Of a stretch of DNA of 64,000 bases, positions 9,677 to 19,041 are shown in pieces (positions within the stretch are counted from its first letter, which is position 1; every line of letters starts with the position of its first letter). The position numbers and the translations under genes are program-made. Source of the stretch: Mesoflavibacter profundi (GTDB taxonomy: Bacteria > Bacteroidota > Bacteroidia > Flavobacteriales > Flavobacteriaceae). The notes under the pieces were generated by a model. It ran no database searches. It saw nothing but the letters and a program-made list of their open reading frames with translations, and was not told where the DNA came from. The stretch lies in NCBI RefSeq assembly GCF_014764305.1, contig NZ_CP061703.1, forward strand, positions 2,523,501-2,587,500, in the 5' to 3' direction.

Positions 9677-10154
9677 ATTTTTGTTCTAATTGATAGTTTC
9701 TAATAGATTGTAAAGTGTCGTTTTTAAAAACAAATTCTAAACATTCTTGGTCTTTAGTAAATGCACCAGGTTTAAACCCTAAATTGTAATTCCATTTGTC
9801 TTCAGAATTTGCTTTGATACTATCGTCCCAACCATACCATTCTGCTTCGCCCAATAATGTTTTAATTTTAGATTTAGGACGACCAATTAAGGTGCTGTCT
9901 TGTAATATATCACCCATCATCTCAAAACGTTGTGCAGGATATTCTTCCCAATCTTCTGCATTAAAATATTTTTCGTGATGATAACTACTAAAAATATTTA
10001 CCATTGGATATAATAAATAAAAGTAGGCAACTGGTGTAAGTATAACTGCAATTATAAAGCTTAACCATTTTTTATTTCCAATGGTTTTTACAAACAGCCA
10101 AACTAAGATAAAAGTTATAATAAAAGATATAACTAATGGAATAGTAATAATCAT
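9669..10154 (-). CDS. Small membrane protein with BamE-like domain, inside gldFG
   Basis: 161 residues with two hydrophobic segments (about 4-23 and 30-50). The C-terminal domain contains IGRPKSKIKTLLGEAEW and, later, WNYNLG and LEFVFKND. That order (a helix ending in LLG, then strands) resembles the SmpA/BamE fold; I infer this from pattern only. The start overlaps the gldF stop by 4 bases (ATGA) and the end overlaps gldG by 8, so it is translationally coupled to both. An accessory role for the GldFG transporter is plausible but unproven. Confidence 0.8.
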   Translation of the reverse strand: MIITIPLVISFIITFILVWLFVKTIGNKKWLSFIIAVILTPVAYFYLLYPMVNIFSSYHHEKYFNAEDWEEYPAQRFEMMGDILQDSTLIGRPKSKIKTLLGEAEWYGWDDSIKANSEDKWNYNLGFKPGAFTKDQECLEFVFKNDTLQSIRNYQLEQKFE

Positions 10155-10870
10155 GCGTTTTGACGATTTATATTTGTTGTTGTTAAAACGATAAATAAAA
10201 ATGTAATACTTAAAAAGTAAATTAAATCTCTAGTGTCTAATACACCACGACTCATACTTTTAAAATGCGCAGACATACCTAAATTATCGATAAAACTACT
10301 GGATGTAAAATCTGCAATACCTTCAAAACCAACATAAAAGAAAAAGCATAAAAATACCGCAATAATAAAGGCAACAATTTGGTTGTCTGATAATGTAGAA
10401 GCAAATACGCCAATTGCAGTATAAGCAGCTACTAAAAATAGCAATCCAAAATAAGATCCTAATGTACTACCAAAATCTATGTTACCAGTAGGATTACCTA
10501 ATTGATACACAGTAAAAACGTATAATAACGTTGGTATAAGCGCAATAATAATTAGTATAAATGCACCTAAATATTTACCTAAAACTAATTGAAAAGTACT
10601 TATAGGTTTTGTTAGTAAAAGCTCTAAAGTACCTTGTTTTTTTTCGTCACTAAAGCTTTTCATTGTAACAGCAGGAATTAAGAAAATTAATATCCATGGT
10701 GCTAATAAGAAAAACGAAGAAAGATCTGCAAAACCGTTATCAAGTATGTTAAACTCGCCTTTAAATAACCATAAAAACAAACCGTTTAACAATAAAAAAA
10801 TAGCAATAACCAAATACCCAATTGGTGACGCAAAAAATGAGTTAATTTCTTTTTTAAGAATCGCTAACAT
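10151..10870 (-). CDS. gldF: Gliding-motility ABC transporter permease GldF
   Basis: 239 residues with about six membrane helices. The start (MLAILKKEINSFFASPIGYL) and the cytoplasmic segment SDEKKQGTLELLLTKPIS are typical of GldF and related ABC-2 permeases. It is the first gene of a coupled three-gene unit ending with gldG. With GldA it would form an inner-membrane ABC transporter required for gliding in Flavobacterium johnsoniae; its substrate is not established. Confidence 0.93.
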   Translation of the reverse strand: MLAILKKEINSFFASPIGYLVIAIFLLLNGLFLWLFKGEFNILDNGFADLSSFFLLAPWILIFLIPAVTMKSFSDEKKQGTLELLLTKPISTFQLVLGKYLGAFILIIIALIPTLLYVFTVYQLGNPTGNIDFGSTLGSYFGLLFLVAAYTAIGVFASTLSDNQIVAFIIAVFLCFFFYVGFEGIADFTSSSFIDNLGMSAHFKSMSRGVLDTRDLIYFLSITFLFIVLTTTNINRQNA

Positions 10871-11011
10871 TAATAAGTTTTAAAGTGTTTAGGTTTTAAG
10901 TATTTAAAGTAAAAATGCTTAAAAGTGTAAAGTTAATAGTTTTATTTGTTTTATCATTTAAAGCGCTTTTTTATTCAATTAAGTAATAATTACATTTACT
11001 TAATAAATCTT

Positions 11012-11308
11012 TTATTGCAGCGACGCAATTTTGTCTACGCTCCAAGCTTCAGGTTTAGCATTAAATAAAGGTTTGGTGTTAGCCCAAACACCTTTAAATA
11101 ATTCAGATTGTCTGTAACGCTCTAAATGGGTTTCACTAGTCCAATAACTATACGTGAAAAACACATTGCTATTGTGTTTGTCTTGATATAATTCTAATAA
11201 TTGGCAACCTTCAAAAGCTCTAATTTTATGTTTAATAGTTTCAAAATTAGCTTTAAAGGTGTTTATGTTTTCTGGTGCAAAACTTAATTTAACTATTCTA
11301 ACAAACAT
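11012..11308 (-). CDS. Antibiotic biosynthesis monooxygenase (ABM) fold protein
   Basis: 98 residues, the size of a single ABM ferredoxin-like domain. It opens with a VRIVKLSFAPENI strand-helix pattern and has the segments FEGCQLLELYQD and YSYWTSETHLERYRQS, the usual family layout ending in a helix with a W/F pair. Family members include quinol oxygenases, heme oxygenases and many of unknown role. It starts 15 bases after the SAM hydrolase-family gene ends, so the two probably form an operon. Confidence 0.82.
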   Translation of the reverse strand: MFVRIVKLSFAPENINTFKANFETIKHKIRAFEGCQLLELYQDKHNSNVFFTYSYWTSETHLERYRQSELFKGVWANTKPLFNAKPEAWSVDKIASLQ

Positions 11309-11323
11309 TTTAATGATTTAAAA

Positions 11324-12157
11324 TTATTTTAAAAAATTAATGGTAACAGTATCACGTAAACCTAATCCCATAAGCGTACTCGCGCTTCCTACAGTTTGCA
11401 TATTACTTTTGTAGATGGCGATTTCTAAAAAATTTGAGCTGTTAAAAACTACCAATCCGCGACCTTCGTCATGTCTTTGGTTTTCTGGTAATTCAAAATT
11501 TACAATATCACTGTATTTTTTGTGAATAGTTTTAAATTTATAGTTTCTAGCCGAAATCTCGAAAGCACGACCTTTTTGCAACTGTTCAAAAAAAGATTTT
11601 CTAATATTAGTAACTACATTACCATAATTATCAATATAAATGATGCTTCCAATAATCTGAGTTTTATCATCATTTACATAAGGGACAAGGTTTTTAATTG
11701 GTTTAATTTTATCGATAGGTTTACCAATAACCTCAAGTGTTCCGCCACGAGCAATATGGCATGCAACTTTAACAAACACGTCTAAAACAGGAAAACTAGT
11801 TTCGATTTTATCGTGTATATTAATTTCAACAATTTTTTTAGGAGCAATAATATTGGCAATCATACTCATAATTCCATTATTAGCACAAATAAAAAAATGC
11901 TCATCAAGCTCTACAGCAATATGTTTGTTTTCTGGATTTAATTCGGAATCTATACCAATTAAATGAATTGTACCTTTAGGAAAACTACTGTAAGCATTTT
12001 GGATAATATATGCAGCTTCTGAAATATTAAATGGTGAAACCGAATGCGAGATATCAACAATTCTAACTTCGGGTAACTCACTGTAAATAGCGCCTTTAAT
12101 TGCGCCAGCAAAGTGGTCTTTTTCTCCAAAATCTGTAGTTAATGTAATGATAGCCAT
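11324..12157 (-). CDS. SAM hydroxide adenosyltransferase / SAM hydrolase family (DUF62)
   Basis: 277 residues. The N-terminal ITLTTDFGEKDHFAGAIKG and the segments DISHSVSPFNI and CANNGIMS are characteristic of the DUF62 family, which hydrolyses S-adenosylmethionine to adenosine and methionine and is related to the fluorinase and chlorinase enzymes. Nothing suggests halogenase activity. The gene heads a small minus-strand operon with the ABM protein and diverges from phoH across 119 bases. Confidence 0.9.
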   Translation of the reverse strand: MAIITLTTDFGEKDHFAGAIKGAIYSELPEVRIVDISHSVSPFNISEAAYIIQNAYSSFPKGTIHLIGIDSELNPENKHIAVELDEHFFICANNGIMSMIANIIAPKKIVEINIHDKIETSFPVLDVFVKVACHIARGGTLEVIGKPIDKIKPIKNLVPYVNDDKTQIIGSIIYIDNYGNVVTNIRKSFFEQLQKGRAFEISARNYKFKTIHKKYSDIVNFELPENQRHDEGRGLVVFNSSNFLEIAIYKSNMQTVGSASTLMGLGLRDTVTINFLK

Positions 12158-12276
12158 TAATTATTGTTGATATTTTTTTAATATACAACACGCAAAAATT
12201 GCGTAAGTTTGTTTAGTAGCATTTGTGCCAACAAAACTAATAAAATTGTATAGATTAATTTAAAATTTAAACGCTT

Positions 12277-13230
12277 TTGAACGAAATTATTATTGAACTT
12301 GAAGAGATTTCTCCAAAAGAATTTTTTGGAACTGGTAATGAAAACATTACAACCATAAAAAAATACTTCCCTAAACTAAAAATTGTAGCTAGAGGAAATA
12401 AAATTAAAGCTTATGGCGACGAAGAGCTTTTAGAGGAATTTGATAGGCGTTTAACCATGTTATTTAATCACTTTGGTAAGTACAATAAAATAGACGAAAA
12501 CACTATAGAACGAGTACTTACAAGCCAAAGTAGTGACGATTATACAACTTCTGAAAAAAGTGGCGAAACTATAGTACATGGTGCTAACGGTAAAATAATT
12601 AAAGCCCAAACGGCAAATCAACGTCGTATGGTAGAGTTAATGCGTAAAAACGATATGGTTTTTGCAATTGGTCCAGCAGGAACAGGAAAAACATATACAG
12701 GTGTTGCATTAGCAGTACAAGCATTAAAAAATAAAGAGGTAAAACGAATAATTTTAACAAGACCAGCTGTAGAAGCAGGAGAAAATCTTGGGTTTTTACC
12801 TGGTGATTTAAAAGAGAAGTTAGATCCTTACATGCAACCATTATACGATGCGTTACGTGATATGATTCCGCCAGAAAAACTAGCTAATTATATAGAAAAC
12901 GGAACAATACAAATTGCACCATTAGCTTTTATGCGTGGAAGAACATTAGATCACGCATTTGTAATTTTAGACGAAGGTCAAAATACAACACATGCGCAAA
13001 TGAAAATGTTTTTAACGCGTATGGGTAAAAATGCAAAATTCTTATTAACAGGTGATCCAGGACAAATAGATTTACCACGTCGTACAATTTCTGGGTTAAA
13101 AGAAGCTTTGCTAATCTTAAAAAATGTAGAAGGTGTTGGTATTGTTTTCTTAGACGATAAAGATGTAATTAGACACAAATTAGTTAAAAAGATAATTGCT
13201 GCTTATAAAAGTATTGAAAACCGAGATTAA
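12277..13230 (+). CDS. PhoH-like ATPase
   Basis: 317 residues. The central ATPase has a Walker A motif GPAGTGKT (residues 132-139) and a Walker B FVILDEGQ (D232/E233); an N-terminal KH-like segment precedes it. The family is linked to RNA metabolism. I accept the TTG start at 12277: the N-terminus it gives (NEIIIELEEISPKEFFG) looks like that of other Bacteroidota PhoH proteins and no in-frame ATG lies close by. It diverges from the SAM hydrolase gene and is followed by purC after 75 bases. Confidence 0.93.
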   Translation: MNEIIIELEEISPKEFFGTGNENITTIKKYFPKLKIVARGNKIKAYGDEELLEEFDRRLTMLFNHFGKYNKIDENTIERVLTSQSSDDYTTSEKSGETIVHGANGKIIKAQTANQRRMVELMRKNDMVFAIGPAGTGKTYTGVALAVQALKNKEVKRIILTRPAVEAGENLGFLPGDLKEKLDPYMQPLYDALRDMIPPEKLANYIENGTIQIAPLAFMRGRTLDHAFVILDEGQNTTHAQMKMFLTRMGKNAKFLLTGDPGQIDLPRRTISGLKEALLILKNVEGVGIVFLDDKDVIRHKLVKKIIAAYKSIENRD

Positions 13231-13266
13231 ACTTAATTAATCTAAGGCTTTTTTGGTCAAACAAAT

Positions 13267-13274
13267 TATCTTTG
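13267..13274 (+). promoter_or_regulatory. -7 box upstream of purC
   Basis: A perfect TAnnTTTG (TATCTTTG) lies 31 bases before the purC start codon. I see no matching -33 TTTG at the usual distance, so support is partial. Confidence 0.45.
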
Positions 13275-13305
13275 TTGGCAACAATTAACAACACAACAAC
13301 TAATA

Positions 13306-14256
13306 ATGAGTAATACAATTATTAAATCCAATTTTAATTTTCCTAATCAAAAAAGTGTTTATAAAGGAAAAGTAAGAGAAGTTTATAATATAAATGACCA
13401 AGAATTGGTAATGATTGCAACAGATAGACTAAGTGCTTTTGATGTAGTAATGCCAAAAGGGATACCTTACAAAGGTCAAATACTAAATCAAATTGCTACT
13501 AGTATGATGAAAGCAACCGAAGATTTAGTACCTAACTGGTTAACAGCAACGCCAGATCCTAACGTTGCAGTTGGACATTTATGCGAGCCATTTAAAGTAG
13601 AAATGGTAATTCGTGGCTATCTTTCTGGTCATGCAGCAAGAGAATATAAAGCTGGAAAACGTACACTTTGTGGTGTTGCTATGCCTGAAGGAATGAAGGA
13701 GAATGATAAATTTCCAGAACCTATAATTACACCTGCAACCAAAGCAGAAATGGGTGATCATGACGAAGACATCTCGCGTGAAGATATATTAAAACGTGGT
13801 ATTGTTAGCGAAGCAGATTACAAAGTTTTAGAAGATTACACACGTAAATTATTTGATAGAGGTACTGAAATTGCTGCAAAACGAGGATTAATTTTAGTAG
13901 ACACTAAATACGAGTTTGGAAAAACCAAAGACGGTAAAATAGTTTTGATTGACGAGATTCATACACCAGACTCTTCACGATATTTTTACGCCGAAGGTTA
14001 TCAAGAACGCCAAGATAATAACGAAGCACAAAAACAATTATCTAAAGAGTTTGTACGCCAATGGTTAATTGCAAACAATTTTCAAGGGTTAGAAGGGCAA
14101 ACTGTACCAGAAATGAGTGATGAGTATATCACATCTGTTTCTGAGCGTTACATTGAATTATACGAAAATATTATGGGCGAAACTTTTGTAAAAGCAGATG
14201 TCTCTAACATTGAAAGTAGGATAGAAGCTAATGTGTTAGACTATTTAAACGCTTAA
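13306..14256 (+). CDS. purC: Phosphoribosylaminoimidazole-succinocarboxamide synthase
   Basis: 316 residues of the longer SAICAR synthetase type. Hallmarks are [10 protein letters not shown] near the N-terminus, the [10 protein letters not shown] segment, [14 protein letters not shown], and the acidic metal-binding stretch [13 protein letters not shown]. It ligates aspartate to CAIR with ATP in purine synthesis. It is flanked by its own -7 box and a strong terminator, so it is probably transcribed alone. Confidence 0.97.
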   Translation: MSNTIIKSNFNFPNQKSVYKGKVREVYNINDQELVMIATDRLSAFDVVMPKGIPYKGQILNQIATSMMKATEDLVPNWLTATPDPNVAVGHLCEPFKVEMVIRGYLSGHAAREYKAGKRTLCGVAMPEGMKENDKFPEPIITPATKAEMGDHDEDISREDILKRGIVSEADYKVLEDYTRKLFDRGTEIAAKRGLILVDTKYEFGKTKDGKIVLIDEIHTPDSSRYFYAEGYQERQDNNEAQKQLSKEFVRQWLIANNFQGLEGQTVPEMSDEYITSVSERYIELYENIMGETFVKADVSNIESRIEANVLDYLNA

Positions 14257-14274
14257 GTTTTAATAAAAACATAT

Positions 14275-14305
14275 AAAAAAAGCTCACTTTTAAGTGAGCT
14301 TTTTT
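14275..14305. terminator. Bidirectional terminator between purC and the cupin gene
   Basis: A perfect AGCTCACTT/AAGTGAGCT stem (14281-14289 with 14292-14300) with flanking A and T runs. It serves both the plus-strand purC and the minus-strand cupin gene. Confidence 0.9.
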
Positions 14306-14312
14306 ATGATTT

Positions 14313-14786
14313 TTAATCATTTAATTGTTTTGCAGCTTTGTCATAATCTTCTTGAGATAAAACCTTAGTCCAAGTCGTAGGTTGATCTCCGCCATACAAG
14401 GCTAGATAAGTGATGTCTTTATGTTTTGAAGAGGCGTGCCAATGCTCAATATCTTTTTCACATTTAATAATATCACCTTCTTTAAGTTTTATTGGATCTT
14501 TTCCTAATTCTTGATAATAACCTTCACCAGATACAACAATTAGAACTTGAGAAGAACCATGCTTATGCCAATCTAAGGTAGAATTTGCTTTAAATGTTGC
14601 TTTAGTTATGTTATACCCTAAATCTTTATCATTGTTTATTATAGCATTTAACCAAGCTTCTCCTATATAATGTGTATTTGGAGCTTTAAAACCTTCATCT
14701 AAATAAGAAGATACTTTATAATCTGGGTTTTGAGCAAATAGTATTCCAGAAGTCAATAAAAATAAACTTAAAAGTGTAGTTTTCAT
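14313..14786 (-). CDS. Exported cupin-domain protein
   Basis: 157 residues with a Sec signal peptide (1-18, cleavage after FAQ). The single cupin barrel carries the metal-binding pattern H-x-H (LDWHKHG), a Gly-rich turn with VVSGEGYY, and a second-motif His in DIEHWHASS. These residues would bind a divalent metal; the substrate is not evident. It is last in a minus-strand run with a META-domain lipoprotein and a beta-lactamase-fold protein and shares a terminator with purC. It acts in the periplasm. Confidence 0.85.
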   Translation of the reverse strand: MKTTLLSLFLLTSGILFAQNPDYKVSSYLDEGFKAPNTHYIGEAWLNAIINNDKDLGYNITKATFKANSTLDWHKHGSSQVLIVVSGEGYYQELGKDPIKLKEGDIIKCEKDIEHWHASSKHKDITYLALYGGDQPTTWTKVLSQEDYDKAAKQLND

Positions 14787-14832
14787 ATGAAAAATGTTTT
14801 GATTCTTTAAATATAGTAGATTTCTTTAAATT

Positions 14833-15246
14833 CTATTCTACTTTATTAAAACGAAGTAATGTAACATTATCTAGCATTAAATTTAATTTACCGTCATTAT
14901 CAAAGCTATAGCGATTTACTTGTCTCATCATTTTTAAAAATGCTTGCTCGCCTTCACCACAAAACATCATTGTTGTTGGATCTGGTTGTCCAAATGAAAT
15001 AGAATTTTCTTTAAGTGTGTATGCTGCAGAATATCCGTTACAGCTATTGTTTCCTTGGGCTTTTTGTAAGTCTTTGTTAAATTTTATTCGTGGTTTTTTA
15101 TTTGGATATAAACCATTAAATGCAATTCTTGTTCCAGATATAAACTCTAATTCCCAAGAGGTATCGTATAATGAGGCTTGTTTTGTTGTGCTACAAGAGG
15201 TAATTAATAGTATTGATAAAAGGAGTAAGGTTTGATAAATTTTCAT
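14833..15246 (-). CDS. META-domain lipoprotein
   Basis: 137 residues with a lipobox ITSC (C18). The rest is a single META/HslJ-like domain: W near the start (DTSWELEFI), the diagnostic NNSCNGYSAAY, and MMFCGEGEQAFLKMM in the second half. META-domain proteins are periplasmic or outer-membrane lipoproteins, some linked to heat-shock or drug tolerance; the molecular role is unclear. It starts 24 bases after the beta-lactamase-fold gene ends. Confidence 0.88.
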   Translation of the reverse strand: MKIYQTLLLLSILLITSCSTTKQASLYDTSWELEFISGTRIAFNGLYPNKKPRIKFNKDLQKAQGNNSCNGYSAAYTLKENSISFGQPDPTTMMFCGEGEQAFLKMMRQVNRYSFDNDGKLNLMLDNVTLLRFNKVE

Positions 15247-15270
15247 TTGGTTTTAAGTTGTTTTAAACGC

Positions 15271-16350
15271 TTAATTAGTACTTTGTCTACCGTTTTTAAT
15301 TAATTGATTGTTAATCAGACTGTATTCTTCATAACTGTTATTAGAGAGTATAACGACAAATTCTTCAGATTTAAGGACATAAAGCATAAAATTAATGTAG
15401 CCTTGCCAATTACCAGTATGTAAAACGTATTTGCCTAAAGATTTAGATTCTTGAATCATCAACCCAAATCCAGTAGAGCTAGAAATGGCATCTCCAGAAA
15501 ACATTTTTTCTGTATTTGATTTAGAAATTAGTGTGTTGTTTTTTAAAGCTTTTATCCACTTGTAAAGGTCTGTAGTTGTTGTGTGTATCATTCCATCACC
15601 AACAATACCATCATAGATTTTTAATTCGTCATTAAAAAGATAATTAGGTTTGTTTTTATTTCCTTTTTTAAAATAACCTACGGTTAGACTTGAATCATTA
15701 TCTGGTTTGTAAATACGTCTTACAATTTTAGAGTTGTTCATGTCTAATGGCGTGAATATATTTTTTTGTAAAAACTCTTCAAATGTAGTTTCGCTTAGCT
15801 TTTCTACAATAGAAGCAAGAACAACATAGCCAGTATTACTGTATCTGTTCTCTGTTCCCGATTTAAATAATAACGGAAAATTATTAGTTGTTAATAGATT
15901 AATTATATCTTGATTAGTAGCTATTTTAGATTGATCCCAATAAGATTTTTTTTCTAAAAAATCCATATAGTCTGGTAATCCTGATTGATGTCTAAGTAGA
16001 TGTTCTATAGTTATGCCATTATAAGGTAAATTAGGCCATATGGTTTTAATGTCTGTTGTATATTGTAATTTATTTTGTTCTATTAACATTAGTATACTAA
16101 CAGCAGTAAATTGTTTAGAAAGAGAAGCTAAATCAAATTTTGAGTCATCGTTAAGCTTGATTTCTTTTTCAAAATTAGCATAGCCGTAACTACCTTTAAA
16201 TACAATACTATCTTTATTTGCATATAGGACATTACCGCTAAATCCGTTGTCTTCGTGCAACTTCATTAAGCTATCTATAGCTTTTAAATTTTGAGATTGA
16301 AGGGAGAAATAAAATAAACAGAATACAAGGGTTAGTTGGTTTAATGTCAT
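15271..16350 (-). CDS. Serine hydrolase, beta-lactamase/class C fold
   Basis: 359 residues with an N-terminal signal peptide. It has the three catalytic motifs of the class C/esterase group: SxxK as SLSK (S76, K79), YxN as YSN in ENRYSNTGYV, and the third motif as HTG in VLHTGNWQGY. This fold covers beta-lactamases, DD-peptidases and esterases, and the sequence alone does not say which. It heads the minus-strand run that continues into the META lipoprotein and the cupin. Confidence 0.88.
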   Translation of the reverse strand: MTLNQLTLVFCLFYFSLQSQNLKAIDSLMKLHEDNGFSGNVLYANKDSIVFKGSYGYANFEKEIKLNDDSKFDLASLSKQFTAVSILMLIEQNKLQYTTDIKTIWPNLPYNGITIEHLLRHQSGLPDYMDFLEKKSYWDQSKIATNQDIINLLTTNNFPLLFKSGTENRYSNTGYVVLASIVEKLSETTFEEFLQKNIFTPLDMNNSKIVRRIYKPDNDSSLTVGYFKKGNKNKPNYLFNDELKIYDGIVGDGMIHTTTTDLYKWIKALKNNTLISKSNTEKMFSGDAISSSTGFGLMIQESKSLGKYVLHTGNWQGYINFMLYVLKSEEFVVILSNNSYEEYSLINNQLIKNGRQSTN

Positions 16351-16509
16351 GATAAATAAATAAAGATTAATAGTCTAGTTGCCAATAAATTAGCTAAACT
16401 AATGTAGTTAAAAAATCAATGTAAAAAACATTAAGTTAATTAATTATCTATTTTTGATAGTTCTGTAAAAAGAATATTGATTTTTAAACAAAATCAAGCT
16501 AAGAGTAGA

Positions 16510-17619
16510 TTAAACAGTGTCTTTTTTTATCAATTTATCATACAACAATCTTATTTTGTTATAGATGTATTTGTTGGTTTTTGCATAATGAAATGAAATG
16601 ACGCAAACTACAATCATAAAAATAATAGCACCAATAATAGCTTGGATTGGCGTTAAAGACCTATATAAAAAGTGTTTTAATCCAATGCCTGTAAAACTTC
16701 CATAAATAATAATAAAATGGATCACATATATAGATAGTGTTTTTTGTCCGATTTTAGTGATAATAGCTTGTTTTAAAAACTGTTCAAAAGTGTAAAAAAT
16801 CCCAAAAATCACTAACACATTTCCAAGTCTAGAAAATAAATAGTTGTAATGTGCACTATCATAAAAAAGTTGAATATTAAATAATTCGCTTAAATAAACT
16901 AATATTGGCGAAGACCAAAATATTAGGATTAAACCAATGCTTAAAAAACCGAAAATTTTAAATTGTTTGTACCTATATTTTTGACCAAACTTATGAAATA
17001 AAACAGCAATGTAAGCACCAAAACAAACATAGCCAAACCATGGAATCATAGTAAAAACAGAGCCATTTTCTTTAGTAATATAATTGGCAATAAATTTAGG
17101 TAAACTTTCAATATGTAATGTCCTGTATAAGGGTTCGGTTACAAAAATAAAGCAACCTAAAAGCAGCATTATGATTGCAAATAAAGTTTCTTTTTTACGA
17201 GTTAATAAATAAAAGCCAATAAGTAAAATCAGGGATAAACCTATACATTGTAGTACATCTACTACAATAAAATACATATTTATTTTTCCTTGAAACAGAC
17301 TAATAAAAGAGAAGCGTAACGCATAACCAATACCAATAAGTAGTAATCCTCTGTTAAATCCTTTTTTAATTCTAAAACGGTCTTCATTTTTAGATTTTGC
17401 TCTTAAAAGTAAGTACACAAAGACTAGACCTGTTATAGTAAAAAATGTAGGCGCAGTAATACCTCTAAAATATTCCCAAGTATTATAAATAGCGTTAGTT
17501 TTATCTCTGTAAATAGGTTGTAATAAAGCGTCTATAAAGTGACCTTGCAACATCATTAGAATAGCAAAAGCTCTAACTGCATCTAAAAAAAAGAGACGTG
17601 TAGGTTTCAAAGTGGTCAT
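16510..17619 (-). CDS. DUF1624/HGSNAT-like membrane acyltransferase
   Basis: 369 residues with about ten membrane helices. The N-terminal FLDAVRAFAILMMLQGHF matches the start of DUF1624 and acyltransferase-3-type proteins, where an early Arg and a His within the helix are expected catalytic residues. Such proteins transfer acyl groups to glycans or other substrates across the inner membrane. No glycan locus is adjacent, so the substrate is open. It diverges from the AGCS symporter with only 44-50 bases between them and has a clear -7 box. Confidence 0.78.
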   Translation of the reverse strand: MTTLKPTRLFFLDAVRAFAILMMLQGHFIDALLQPIYRDKTNAIYNTWEYFRGITAPTFFTITGLVFVYLLLRAKSKNEDRFRIKKGFNRGLLLIGIGYALRFSFISLFQGKINMYFIVVDVLQCIGLSLILLIGFYLLTRKKETLFAIIMLLLGCFIFVTEPLYRTLHIESLPKFIANYITKENGSVFTMIPWFGYVCFGAYIAVLFHKFGQKYRYKQFKIFGFLSIGLILIFWSSPILVYLSELFNIQLFYDSAHYNYLFSRLGNVLVIFGIFYTFEQFLKQAIITKIGQKTLSIYVIHFIIIYGSFTGIGLKHFLYRSLTPIQAIIGAIIFMIVVCVISFHYAKTNKYIYNKIRLLYDKLIKKDTV

Positions 17620-17633
17620 TAGTTATTAGATTA

Positions 17634-17641
17634 CAAATATA
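17634..17641 (-). promoter_or_regulatory. -7 box for the DUF1624-type gene
   Basis: On the minus strand, a perfect TATATTTG (17641 down to 17634) lies 14 bases before the start codon, giving a short leader. Confidence 0.45.
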
Positions 17642-17669
17642 TGTATATTTACTAATCAAAATAGTGAGT

Positions 17670-19040
17670 ATGTATAAACAAATTAATGGTTGGGTAGAAG
17701 CGTTTTCTTCTGCAGTTTGGGGATTTCCGTTATTAATATTATTAATTGGTGGCGGATTTTACTTATTAATTCTCTCAAGATTTTTACCATTTAGATATTT
17801 AGGTCATGCAATTAATGTATTAAGAGGAAAATATGATAGTGATTTAGATGAAGGCGAAATTTCTCATTTTCAAGCCTTAACTACAGCGTTATCTTCCACT
17901 ATTGGTATGGGTAATATTGCTGGTGTAGCAGTTGCTATAGCATTTGGTGGACCAGGCGCAGTGTTTTGGATGTGGATTAGCGCCATTATAGGTATGTCTA
18001 CAAAGTTTTTCACCTCTAGTTTGGCTATCATGTTTAGAGGAAAAGATAGTGAAGGTAAAACACAAGGAGGACCAATGTATTTTATTGTTGAAGGTTTGGG
18101 TAAATCTTGGAAACCTCTAGCAGTATTTTTTAGTCTTTGCGGACTAATTGGTGCGTTACCTGTTTTTAATGTTAATCAATTAACACAAGCTATTAATGAT
18201 ATAGTATTAATTCCCAACGGATTTGAAGTTAATTTCACCTCAAATTTAGTCATTGGTTTGGTATTAGTAGCGATTACATCGATAGTGATTTTAGGCGGAT
18301 TAAACCGAATTAGTAAAGTTGCTTCAAAACTAGTTCCAGGAATGGTATTGCTTTATTTTGTGTTGGTGTTTTTCATTTTAATTATAAATATTGAAAGTGT
18401 TCCGTATTATTTTAAGCTTATTTTTACAGATGCTTTTACAGCAAGTTTTATTAAAGAAGATGCGCTTTTTGGTGGCGTTGTTGGTACTTTAATTATTCTA
18501 GGAATAAAACGTGGTGCATTTAGTAACGAAGCAGGTATTGGTACAGCGCCTTTAGCTCATGGCGCTGCAAAAACCAATCAACCTATTCGTGAAGGGTTAG
18601 TAGCTATGCTTGGACCAGCAATAGACACTTTAATAGTTTGTACTTTAACTGCATTAGCCATTTTGGTTACTGGTGTTTGGAAAACAACAGATGCAAATGG
18701 TGTAAGTCTTACAGCATCTGCATTTGCAAGTGCTATGCCTGTTTACGGTAAGTATTTATTAATGGCTTGTATTGCAGTGTTTAGTGTGTCTTCCTTATTT
18801 TCATATGCGTATTATGGCGGTAAATGCTTATCGTTTTTAATTGGTGCAAAACACCAGCATTACTATAACTATTTCTATATTTTAAGTATTATTATTGGCG
18901 CAACAACATCTTTAAGTTTAATGATTAATTTAATAGATGGTGTTTTTGCATTAATGGCAATACCAACAATGACTGCTACGTTGTTATTGGCACCAAAAGT
19001 GATGAAAGAAGTAAGGCGTTATGTAAAAACGATAAAGTAG
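17670..19040 (+). CDS. Sodium:alanine symporter, AGCS family
   Basis: About 456 residues with roughly ten to eleven membrane helices. The segments ALTTALSSTIGMGNIAGVA, TQGGPMYFI and GAFSNEAGIGTAPLAHGAA are diagnostic of the AGCS family, which imports alanine or glycine with sodium. I prefer the ATG at 17670; a GTG at 17664 would add two residues. Its stop codon is one base from the stop of the convergent AraC gene, with no separate terminator visible. Confidence 0.95.
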   Translation: MYKQINGWVEAFSSAVWGFPLLILLIGGGFYLLILSRFLPFRYLGHAINVLRGKYDSDLDEGEISHFQALTTALSSTIGMGNIAGVAVAIAFGGPGAVFWMWISAIIGMSTKFFTSSLAIMFRGKDSEGKTQGGPMYFIVEGLGKSWKPLAVFFSLCGLIGALPVFNVNQLTQAINDIVLIPNGFEVNFTSNLVIGLVLVAITSIVILGGLNRISKVASKLVPGMVLLYFVLVFFILIINIESVPYYFKLIFTDAFTASFIKEDALFGGVVGTLIILGIKRGAFSNEAGIGTAPLAHGAAKTNQPIREGLVAMLGPAIDTLIVCTLTALAILVTGVWKTTDANGVSLTASAFASAMPVYGKYLLMACIAVFSVSSLFSYAYYGGKCLSFLIGAKHQHYYNYFYILSIIIGATTSLSLMINLIDGVFALMAIPTMTATLLLAPKVMKEVRRYVKTIK

Positions 19041-19041
19041 A

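Noticed and set aside
12191-12203. CGCAA-AAA-TTGCG inverted repeat between phoH and the SAM hydrolase gene as an operator
   Set aside because: Short and with no supporting context; kept only as a note.
14780-14793. Palindrome TTTTCATATGAAAA over the cupin gene start
   Set aside because: It arises from a start codon followed by AAA codons, so is probably accidental.
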